DNA from: UBA6952 sp045562575
GTDB taxonomy: Bacteria > Chloroflexota > Dehalococcoidia > Lucifugimonadales > UBA6952
Reading direction: 5' to 3'
Length of the DNA stretch: 9,623 bases
NCBI GenBank assembly: GCA_045562575.1
Contig: JBJKVQ010000015.1
Coordinates: forward strand, 1 to 9,623
In this document: positions 1-6,139 of the stretch, one piece after another
Position numbering within the stretch: position 1 is the stretch's first letter
How the letters are laid out: the number at the start of each line of letters is the position of its first letter
Program-made: the position numbers and the translations under genes
Notes under the pieces: generated by a model
Told to the model about the DNA's origin: nothing
Database searches by the model: none
What the model saw: only the letters and a program-made list of their open reading frames with translations

Positions 1-2
1 GT

Positions 3-854
3 GATTCAGTACTTTCAATAAGTGTAGGAGTATTTGGTGACCGTTTTTCTCAAATTGCTCATATGTATGGAGCAGATGTAACTGATTTAAAAATTGAAGC
101 AGGAAAAGCAGTTGACCCTGAGCAGATCCGCCAAGAATTAAATGCTAATCCCAAAATATCCACTGTCATTATTACCCATAATGAAACATCTACTGGAATT
201 ACCAATGACCTTCAAAGTATTGCTCAGGTGGTAAAAGGAGAATTTGATAAACTTCTTCTTGTTGATAGTGTTAGTGGTATGGGTTCTATTCCTTGCCCAG
301 TAGATAACTGGGATTTAGATGTTGTGGCAAGTGGTTCACAAAAAGGTTGGATGGCTCCTCCAGGACTTGCATTTATTAGTGTAAGTAAAGAAGCTTGGGA
401 TGCACAATCAAAAGCTACTACACCCCGATTTTACTTTGACTGGGAAAAAGCAGAACAATATCTTCAAAGAGGTCAAAATCCTTGGACACCCGCTATTTCA
501 GTAATGTACGCAATGGACAAATCATTAACAATGATTTTGAATGAAGGGCTTGGAGCTGTTTATGAACGGCATCAAACAATAGCTACTAAAACCCGAGAAG
601 CAGTAAAATCTATTGGATTAGAGCTATTTGCCGATGAGAAATATGCATCTAACACTGTTACAGCGGTTAAGGCTCCTGATGGAGTAAACTGTGGAGAGTT
701 ACTTGCTAATTTACGAACAAAATACAATATTGTATTAGCAGGGGGACAGGCATATTTAGAAGGTACAATGTTCAGAATTGGACATTTAGGTTTTGTTCCT
801 GAAAAAGAAATTGATGAAGTAATTGATGCTCTTAAAAAAGAGCTGGGGCGATAA
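3..854 (+). CDS. Class V (alanine/serine-glyoxylate type) PLP aminotransferase, 5' end cut by window
   Basis: PLP-dependent aminotransferase of the alanine-glyoxylate/serine-pyruvate group, cytosolic. The reading frame is open from base 3 and reads a family-typical stretch (VGVFGDRFSQIAHMYGADV) before the first ATG at 63. The gene therefore begins upstream of the window, and about 280 residues of an expected 360-385 are visible. Seen: the cofactor-binding DSVSGMG motif (bases 264-284) and the Schiff-base lysine in SQKGWM (AAA codon at 342-344), followed by the usual APPGLAF. The C-terminal domain ends normally (FRIGHLGFV, then a final helix). The next gene, serA, starts 14 bases after the stop. 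Paired class V aminotransferase and serA genes occur in other bacteria (I recall Thermotoga), so a role as phosphoserine or serine transaminase in serine synthesis is plausible. Substrate cannot be read from sequence; serine-glyoxylate or alanine-glyoxylate activity remains possible. Family sure, substrate unsure. Confidence 0.93.
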   Translation, partial: DSVLSISVGVFGDRFSQIAHMYGADVTDLKIEAGKAVDPEQIRQELNANPKISTVIITHNETSTGITNDLQSIAQVVKGEFDKLLLVDSVSGMGSIPCPVDNWDLDVVASGSQKGWMAPPGLAFISVSKEAWDAQSKATTPRFYFDWEKAEQYLQRGQNPWTPAISVMYAMDKSLTMILNEGLGAVYERHQTIATKTREAVKSIGLELFADEKYASNTVTAVKAPDGVNCGELLANLRTKYNIVLAGGQAYLEGTMFRIGHLGFVPEKEIDEVIDALKKELGR

Positions 855-868
855 ATTTAGGTAGCAAA

Positions 869-2458
869 ATGAAACCCAAAATTTTAATTTCAGATCGTAT
901 TAATGACAAAGGTATTGAAATTCTTAATAAATTTAGCGATACCGACGTAATTACTGGTTTAAAAGAAAATGAATTAATCCAAAAAATACCCGAATATGAT
1001 GCTCTAATAGTTAGAAGTGAAACAAAAGTTACAAAATCTATTATAGAAGCGGGCTCAAATCTTAAAGTTATTGGAAGAGCAGGAGTTGGAGTCGATAATA
1101 TAGATATCCAATCAGCTACCAGTAAAGGTATTGCAGTCGTTAATTCTCCTACAGGTAATACTATTGCTGCTGCAGAACATGCTTTTGCTTTAATGCTAAG
1201 TCTTTCAAGAAGAATTCCAGAAGCTAATCAAACCATGAAAGAAGGTAAATGGAATCGAAGTTCATTTATGGGTGCTCAATTACAAGACAAAACCTTAGGA
1301 CTAATTGGACTAGGTAAAGTCGGTGTAGAAGTTGTTAAGAGAGCTAACGCATTTGGAATGAAAATTCTTGGCTACGACCCATACATATCCAATGAACTTG
1401 CTAAGAGTTTATCTGTAAATCTAGTAGAGCTAGATGAAATATACAAAAACTCTGACTTTATAACACTTCATATACCACTCCTCGAATCTACCAAAGGTTT
1501 GATTGGTCTGAATGAACTAAAAAAAATGAAACCAACAACGCAAATAATTAATGCAGCTCGTGGAGGATTAATTGATGAAGATGCATTGTATGAAGCTTTA
1601 GCAAATAATATAATTTCAGGTGCAGCTGTTGATGTTTTCGTAGATGAACCTACACAAAATCAAAAGTTAGTAGATTTACCTAATTTAGTTTCAACTCCGC
1701 ATTTAGGAGCTTCTACAAGTGAGGCTCAAGTAGAAGTTGCTCTAGAGGTAGTTCAAGAGGTTTTAGATGTACTTGATGGTAAATTTGCAAAATCGACAGT
1801 AAATCTTCCATTCCTTCCAGATGAAGCTCAAAAAGTTTTAACCCCCTACTTTAAAACTGCTGAACTTTTAGGTGAGATCATTACACAACTATCAGAAGGC
1901 CAGTTTAAATCTCTAAAAATTATATATAACGGAGATTTATCTCAATACGATACTAATACATTAAAATCTTCAGTATTAGTTGGTTTACTAAATGCTTCCT
2001 CAAATGAGAAAGTAAATATTATCAGCGCACCATTCATAGCTCAAAATCGTGGTTTACATATTATTGAAGAAAAGAATCCTTCTTCGGATTTATTCAGTTC
2101 TGTTTTGTCACTAGAACTTACTACAGTGAAAGGTAAATTTTCCATATCAGGTGTCAATATTGAAAACGAAACACATATAGTTAAGGTTAATGACAGATCA
2201 CTTGATTTTACCCCTTATACTCCATACCTGCTATTTATTGAAAACCTTGATCGCCCAGGAACGATTGGAAAAGTTGGGACTGTCGCGGGAGAATATGATA
2301 TAAATATTGCGTTTATGACCGTAGGGAGAAATGCACCAAGAGATACAGCAATAATGATAGTTGGTATAGATGATGCACCAAATACAGAAGTGATTGAATC
2401 GATGAGAAAGATCAAAAATATAGTTAGTGTTAAGGGTGTTAGTTTAAATATATCTTAA
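869..2458 (+). CDS. serA: D-3-phosphoglycerate dehydrogenase, long form
   Basis: Oxidises 3-phosphoglycerate to 3-phosphohydroxypyruvate with NAD+, the first step of the phosphorylated serine pathway, in the cytosol. The 529 residues match the long form (about 525). Order: substrate-binding domain (about 1-100 and 285-315) around a Rossmann domain with GLGKVG at 147-152 and the NAD-specific acidic residue D170 in GYDPY. The catalytic set is complete: R231 in NAARGG, E260 in VDEP and H278 in PHLG. An intervening ASB-type domain (about 318-445, with GKFSISG at 421-427) and a C-terminal ACT domain (452-529, LLFIENLDRPGTIGKVG) follow; in the family these mediate serine feedback control. The ATG at 869 is preceded by a modest AGGT. 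It lies 14 bases after the aminotransferase, probably in the same operon. Its stop overlaps the stop of the convergent DUF1015 gene by four bases. Confidence 0.97.
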   Translation: MKPKILISDRINDKGIEILNKFSDTDVITGLKENELIQKIPEYDALIVRSETKVTKSIIEAGSNLKVIGRAGVGVDNIDIQSATSKGIAVVNSPTGNTIAAAEHAFALMLSLSRRIPEANQTMKEGKWNRSSFMGAQLQDKTLGLIGLGKVGVEVVKRANAFGMKILGYDPYISNELAKSLSVNLVELDEIYKNSDFITLHIPLLESTKGLIGLNELKKMKPTTQIINAARGGLIDEDALYEALANNIISGAAVDVFVDEPTQNQKLVDLPNLVSTPHLGASTSEAQVEVALEVVQEVLDVLDGKFAKSTVNLPFLPDEAQKVLTPYFKTAELLGEIITQLSEGQFKSLKIIYNGDLSQYDTNTLKSSVLVGLLNASSNEKVNIISAPFIAQNRGLHIIEEKNPSSDLFSSVLSLELTTVKGKFSISGVNIENETHIVKVNDRSLDFTPYTPYLLFIENLDRPGTIGKVGTVAGEYDINIAFMTVGRNAPRDTAIMIVGIDDAPNTEVIESMRKIKNIVSVKGVSLNIS

Positions 2459-3723
2459 ATATTTTCTTTCAAAGAATTATAAACAAAACCTGTTGGCACC
2501 TTAGGATGAAAATATGTAGATTTTGGAGGAAGTTTTAAACCTAAATCTACTATTTCTTCAAATAAGTCTAAGGGGAATGGTTTAACTAAAAATAATACTT
2601 GGACGGTGTTTTCTTCAACAACTTCGTCCAGATCGTGAAAATAAACGACTTTTTTCTCTAATTCTTCATAAAAACAATTTTTAAAGACTCCTTCATATAA
2701 AACCCAACCCTCACATCTTATAAATAGTTTTGGATCAAAATTAGTTTCGATATGTTCAAAATTAATTTTGCTACTAATTTTATAAAATCTAATAGCATTG
2801 GTTAATTTATTCACATAAATCATGCATGGGTAATTTGTATCAATAACCATTTGTTCTAATTGTTTTAAATCATAATTATCAACATCTGATTGAGGTAGAG
2901 GAACTTCTTCGAAATATTCTATCAATGTACTTTCTAATGTATCGATATCTTCTTCTGTCAAAGATTGTAAACCTCGATGATATGGCAATAAAGACAAACC
3001 AGGATCTTGAATATCGATACAATTAACCATGATAAAATTTTTACCATTGTTGGATAAATTATTTTCATCTCTGTAAGTTAAAGCTGTTTCATAACGATGG
3101 TGACCATCAGCGATAAGTAAAGGAAATTCTCCTATCCCTTTGCAAATTTTTTCTATAATATCTCTATCATTAATAACCCATAAATAAACTTTTTCATTTT
3201 CAGTTATTTCTGCCGATTGAGTTTCCGGCAAGCTTATAATATTGTTGATAATTTGAGCAACTACCTTCTCTGAATCTCTGAACAACATCATTATTGGACT
3301 AAAATTTATATCAGTTGCTTCCATAAGTTTTAAACGATCAACTTTAGGACCTGATCGTGTTTCTTCATGAGGAAGAATAATACCAGAATCTAAAGATTCT
3401 AATTCTAAGGATGCATAAATCTCATATCGAGAAATTATTTCATTGTTAATAGAAAATTCATGCTTTGATAGATATAAACATGGATTTTTATCCTGGATTA
3501 TTTTTCTTTCACTGATCCAAGATAAAAATAGTTCTGATGCACGCAAATAATCTTCGTCATTTTGTCCTGGTAATTCTACATGGATCGCATTATATTTGCT
3601 TTTACTTTCTAAATCGTATTTTTCCTCAGTGGAAATTACATCATAAGGTGGAGAGACCACTGAAGTAATATCTTTAGTACCAAGATTATATCTGAGACCT
3701 TTAAATGGAATAATGTTTGGCAT
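2455..3723 (-). CDS. DUF1015 (COG4198) family protein
   Basis: Cytosolic protein of a widespread family without settled function; 422 residues, about normal length. Family hallmarks: PFKGLRYN (6-13), SPPYDVI (24-30), HEETRSGPKVDRL (119-131), ADGHHRYETA (205-214) and LPYHR (246-250). I chose the ATG at 3723. It has AGGAG four bases upstream, and the family begins almost directly with 'PF.G.RYN'. The frame stays open another 27 codons upstream, but that would add a non-homologous extension across the divergent promoter region. No signal peptide or membrane segment is seen. DUF1015 genes often sit beside serine-biosynthesis genes in other bacteria; here it converges on serA and shares the TTAA that forms both stops. 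The DGHHR element looks like the G-x-HR signature of ParB/sulfiredoxin-fold proteins, a group that includes the free serine kinase SerK. A serine-related enzymatic role is therefore a reasonable but untested guess. Confidence 0.9.
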   Translation of the reverse strand: MPNIIPFKGLRYNLGTKDITSVVSPPYDVISTEEKYDLESKSKYNAIHVELPGQNDEDYLRASELFLSWISERKIIQDKNPCLYLSKHEFSINNEIISRYEIYASLELESLDSGIILPHEETRSGPKVDRLKLMEATDINFSPIMMLFRDSEKVVAQIINNIISLPETQSAEITENEKVYLWVINDRDIIEKICKGIGEFPLLIADGHHRYETALTYRDENNLSNNGKNFIMVNCIDIQDPGLSLLPYHRGLQSLTEEDIDTLESTLIEYFEEVPLPQSDVDNYDLKQLEQMVIDTNYPCMIYVNKLTNAIRFYKISSKINFEHIETNFDPKLFIRCEGWVLYEGVFKNCFYEELEKKVVYFHDLDEVVEENTVQVLFLVKPFPLDLFEEIVDLGLKLPPKSTYFHPKVPTGFVYNSLKENI

Positions 3724-3760
3724 ATGACTCCTATTTATTAATTTTTTAACTACTTCATAA

Positions 3761-3769
3761 TGATATAAT
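3761..3769 (+). promoter_or_regulatory. Candidate extended -10 promoter for the npdG operon
   Basis: TGATATAAT is a perfect extended -10 element (TGnTATAAT) in the 111-base gap between divergent genes. No good -35 is visible; only a T-run lies at the right distance (about 3741-3747), which an extended -10 can tolerate. Transcription would begin near 3776, about 60 bases before the chosen TTG start of npdG. Confidence 0.4.
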
Positions 3770-3774
3770 GAGCC

Positions 3775-3804
3775 ATCATAATTTTCTATAAGAATGAGTT
3801 GCAA
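3775..3804 (-). promoter_or_regulatory. Candidate promoter for the DUF1015 gene
   Basis: Read on the minus strand, TTGCAA (3804-3799) and TATGAT (3780-3775) are separated by 18 bases, a reasonable sigma70-type -35/-10 pair. Transcription would start near 3768, giving a leader of about 45 bases before the ATG at 3723. The region is AT-rich, so chance matches are likely. It overlaps the opposing promoter candidate. Confidence 0.35.
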
Positions 3805-3834
3805 AAAATTAATGATATAGAAAGGATTACAATA

Positions 3835-4500
3835 TTGAAAATCGGATTGCTAGGTGGAACTGGTCCAGAAGGAAAAAGTTTGGCTTTAAGGTTTGCAATG
3901 GGAGGGCATGAGATATACATTGGTTCAAGAGATATCACAAAAAGCTGCGAAGTAGCCAAAGAAATTAAAGAAAAACTACTATCAATATTGCCTCAATCTC
4001 CGGTAATCCATGGTGAGACAAATGAAAACACTTCTCTCAATTCGAAAGTTATATTTATTACAGTACCCTATAATGCTCAAAAACAATTAATATCAGGGCT
4101 AAAAAATACACTTAATGATCAAATAATTGTAAACACTGTAGTACCAATGAATTTTGAAAATGGAAAACCTTCTATTGTTACTGTCAAAGAAGGATCTGCA
4201 GCAGAACAAATACAAACAATAGTACCGAACATGAGAGTGATTTCTGCATTTCATAATGTAAGTGCAGTCGAGCTTTTAAAAACCAATGCTATAATAGAAG
4301 GCGATGTTATCGTTTGTGGAAACGATGAAAAAGCTAAAGAAATTATAATGGATCTCACTAAAACAATAAAAAACCTTAGACCAATTGATGGGGGAGATTT
4401 AATAAACTCATCAATCGTAGAAAACATTACTGTATTGCTACTGAGTATTAATAAAAGATATAAAACTAGATCTAATATCCAGATTAAGGGTATAACATAA
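3835..4500 (+). CDS. npdG: F420H2:NADP+ oxidoreductase (NADPH-dependent F420 reductase)
   Basis: Transfers hydride between coenzyme F420 and NADP(H); cytosolic. The 221-residue product starts directly with the Rossmann strand and dinucleotide motif MKIGLLGGTGPEG (GGTGPEG at 7-13). SR at 31-32 after the second strand is the usual NADP 2'-phosphate contact. The F420-pocket segment SAFHNVSA (138-145) and the late INSSIVENITVLLLSIN region match the family; archaeal Fno is about 212 residues. I chose the TTG at 3835 because AAAGGA lies about eight bases upstream and the family begins at this point. A TTG at 3799 in the same frame would add 12 non-homologous residues and lacks a good ribosome site. 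It heads a four-gene run with gaps of only 10-22 bases. The gene implies that the organism makes or takes up F420. The last 15 residues are basic and less family-like. Confidence 0.88.
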   Translation: MKIGLLGGTGPEGKSLALRFAMGGHEIYIGSRDITKSCEVAKEIKEKLLSILPQSPVIHGETNENTSLNSKVIFITVPYNAQKQLISGLKNTLNDQIIVNTVVPMNFENGKPSIVTVKEGSAAEQIQTIVPNMRVISAFHNVSAVELLKTNAIIEGDVIVCGNDEKAKEIIMDLTKTIKNLRPIDGGDLINSSIVENITVLLLSINKRYKTRSNIQIKGIT

Positions 4501-4519
4501 TATTAAAGGGGAGAAAGAA

Positions 4520-4735
4520 ATGTCACAACAAAGACAATTTGAATGTGCAAAGTGTGGACACCAAAATTATCGTACAGAAGAAATTAGAGCAACTGGATCA
4601 GGATTTTCAAGATTTTTGAATATCCAAAATAAAAAATTCACTGGGGTAATTTGTGCTCAATGTGGATTCACAGAATTTTACTCATCAGGCAGAAGTGGGC
4701 TAGGTTCGAATATACTTGATATGTTTACGGGATAA
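4520..4735 (+). CDS. Small zinc-ribbon protein
   Basis: A 71-residue cytosolic protein with two CxxC knuckles, C9-x2-C12 near the N-terminus (FECAKCGH) and C45-x2-C48 (VICAQCGFTEFY), a classical zinc ribbon. The segment between them (EEIRATGSGFSRFLNIQNKKF) and the tail ending NILDMFTG match the small family annotated as nucleic-acid-binding zinc-ribbon protein (DUF2082-like). Nucleic-acid binding is a family label, not shown here. The ATG at 4520 has a strong AAGGGGAG ribosome site seven bases upstream. It sits 19 bases after npdG and 22 bases before the transporter gene, so it is probably co-transcribed with both. Nothing in it shows a specific link to F420 or queuosine. Confidence 0.85.
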   Translation: MSQQRQFECAKCGHQNYRTEEIRATGSGFSRFLNIQNKKFTGVICAQCGFTEFYSSGRSGLGSNILDMFTG

Positions 4736-4757
4736 TAATAAATAGAAAGTATTTTTT

Positions 4758-5372
4758 ATGTACCTAGTAGCTCTTTCAATGATATTTTCAACGTTATTAA
4801 TAACGGCAAATATCACTGCAGTAAAGATAATTCAATTTGGCCCAGGTGGCATAGATGCTGGAATAATTGCTTATCCCTTCACGTTTTTGATATCTGATGT
4901 TATCTCTGAAGTTTATGGGAAAAAAACTGCTACAAAAATAATTTGGCTAGGGTTTATTGCTAGCATCTTGATGACGTCAATGATATACCTAGCTGGACTA
5001 TTACCTTCGGCAAGTTTTTGGGAAGATCAATCTTCTTACGACACAATATTGGGAGCAGTTCCACGAATTGTTATTGCTTCAATGATAGCCTATCTCATTA
5101 GTCAACATCATGATGTTTTTGCTTTTGACTTATGGAAGAAATATACGAAAGGTAAATATTTATGGCTGCGAAATAATGCCTCAACTATAGTATCTCAAGC
5201 AATAGATACTGTGATTTTTGTACTAGTAGCATTTTTAGGGGTATATAATAATGATGAGCTTTGGGATATGATTTGGATGACATATATTATAAAATTAGGT
5301 GTTGCCATACTTGATACCCCATTAGTTTACTTAATAGTATGGAAATTGAAAAAAATTGAGGGAAAAGTTTAA
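4758..5372 (+). CDS. yhhQ: Queuosine-precursor transporter, YhhQ/VUT family
   Basis: Inner-membrane protein of the YhhQ (DUF165, VUT_1) family, which imports queuosine precursors such as preQ0/preQ1 for tRNA modification. The 204 residues form about six hydrophobic segments. The family signature SDVISEVYGKKTA is at 46-58, after the conserved first pair of helices (ANITAVKII, then AYPFTFLI). The second signature runs from YLISQHHDVFAFDLWKK (112-128) through WLRNNASTIVSQAIDT (136-151). It is slightly shorter than most homologues because the N-terminus lacks a cytosolic lead. An in-frame TAG at 4743 and no intermediate start codon force the ATG at 4758, whose ribosome site (GAAAG) is weak. No riboswitch fits in the 22 bases before it. 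Its stop codon TAA overlaps the ribosome site of the next gene. Confidence 0.9.
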   Translation: MYLVALSMIFSTLLITANITAVKIIQFGPGGIDAGIIAYPFTFLISDVISEVYGKKTATKIIWLGFIASILMTSMIYLAGLLPSASFWEDQSSYDTILGAVPRIVIASMIAYLISQHHDVFAFDLWKKYTKGKYLWLRNNASTIVSQAIDTVIFVLVAFLGVYNNDELWDMIWMTYIIKLGVAILDTPLVYLIVWKLKKIEGKV

Positions 5373-5382
5373 GGAGTAACAA

Positions 5383-6132
5383 TTGAAAACAGGACTTGAA
5401 GGAAAAACAGTAATGATATCCGGTGCTAGTAGGAATATCGGGAAACAAACTGCTATATTGATGGCCGAAGAAGGAGCTAATTTAGTTTTATGTACACAAA
5501 AAAGTATTGAGCCTTTGCAAGAGACTGCAAATGAATTAGAAGAATTAGGAGCAAAGGTAATAGCTGAACTTTGTGATGTAACAAACCAAGATCAAGTTAA
5601 CAAATTTGTTGAAAAAGCTGTAGATAAATTTGGTTCAGTCGATGTATTGATTAATAACGCAGTTTTTCGTTCTCAGCATTCGGTTTTAGAGACAATTGAT
5701 GAGGAATGGAATAGAAATATAGAAGTTAATCTTTCTGGCCCTTTCAAAACAACAAAAGCTGTACTACCACATATGATAAAAAATAATTGGGGACGGATTA
5801 TTAATTACTCAGGTATAGCACCATTTCTTGGTGCAGGAGCAGCTAAAGCAATGGTCAAACTTGGTATAGTCGGCTATACCCGAGGACTAGCTAAAGAAGT
5901 CGGAAAAAATAATATTACTGCAAATTGTATTGGACCTGGATCAATTGATGTAGAAAGAGATTCTGGTTTAGGAGATGTTGGAACAAGAATACACGAAACA
6001 CTTGGGATACCTGCTGGTCGACAAGGCACACCAGAAGAAATTGCATCATTGGCTGTATATCTTTCTAGTGAAATGGCTGGTTATATTACTGGACAGTGTT
6101 ACCTTGCAAACGGTGGAGCCTATTTCCAATAA
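5383..6132 (+). CDS. SDR-fold oxidoreductase with atypical catalytic site
   Basis: A 249-residue classical-length short-chain dehydrogenase/reductase, cytosolic. It starts at TTG 5383 behind a strong AAGGAG (5371-5376), which overlaps the yhhQ stop. Fold markers: cofactor loop GASRNIG (14-20, with R17 favouring NADP), CDV (64-66), NNA (91-93) and catalytic-type N116 in the NLSGPF helix. After GRIINYSG the family expects a catalytic Ser and then Tyr-x3-Lys. Here the Ser position reads G144 (S143 is one before) and the motif reads K155-AMV-K159, so the lysine is kept and the tyrosine is replaced. Downstream spacing (K159 to GLAKEVG) is normal, so this is not a frameshift. The C-terminal GRQGTPEEIASLAVYLSS and ITGQ...NGG are conserved. 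It may be a non-canonical or inactive SDR, or use other residues. Substrate is unknown. The neighbouring npdG makes an F420/NADPH-linked role conceivable, not shown. Confidence 0.9.
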   Translation: MKTGLEGKTVMISGASRNIGKQTAILMAEEGANLVLCTQKSIEPLQETANELEELGAKVIAELCDVTNQDQVNKFVEKAVDKFGSVDVLINNAVFRSQHSVLETIDEEWNRNIEVNLSGPFKTTKAVLPHMIKNNWGRIINYSGIAPFLGAGAAKAMVKLGIVGYTRGLAKEVGKNNITANCIGPGSIDVERDSGLGDVGTRIHETLGIPAGRQGTPEEIASLAVYLSSEMAGYITGQCYLANGGAYFQ

Positions 6133-6139
6133 AGCTTTA
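6130..6139. other. 10-base palindrome holding both convergent stop codons
   Basis: TAAAGCTTTA is a perfect palindrome. Its left TAA ends the SDR gene and, on the other strand, its right end supplies the TAA of the polytopic membrane protein gene; the two genes are only four bases apart. It has no T-run and is too short to call a terminator. Confidence 0.6.

Noticed and set aside
2215..2415. Minus-strand frame with hydrophobic residues
   Set aside because: It is antisense to the ACT domain of serA, which is clearly coding; the hydrophobic look is a complementary-strand artefact.
2463..2475. Small inverted repeat TTCTTT-C-AAAGAA just past serA, considered as a terminator
   Set aside because: Only a one-base spacer, weak A/T stem, and it lies inside the DUF1015 coding sequence.
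3724..3804. Upstream extension of the DUF1015 gene to a start at 3804
   Set aside because: The extra 27 residues do not resemble the family, and the ATG at 3723 has its own AGGAG site; the extension would also overlap the npdG leader.
4736..4757. A preQ1-type riboswitch before the queuosine-precursor transporter gene
   Set aside because: Only 22 bases separate it from the preceding gene, too short for even the smallest preQ1 riboswitch, and no matching stem is visible.
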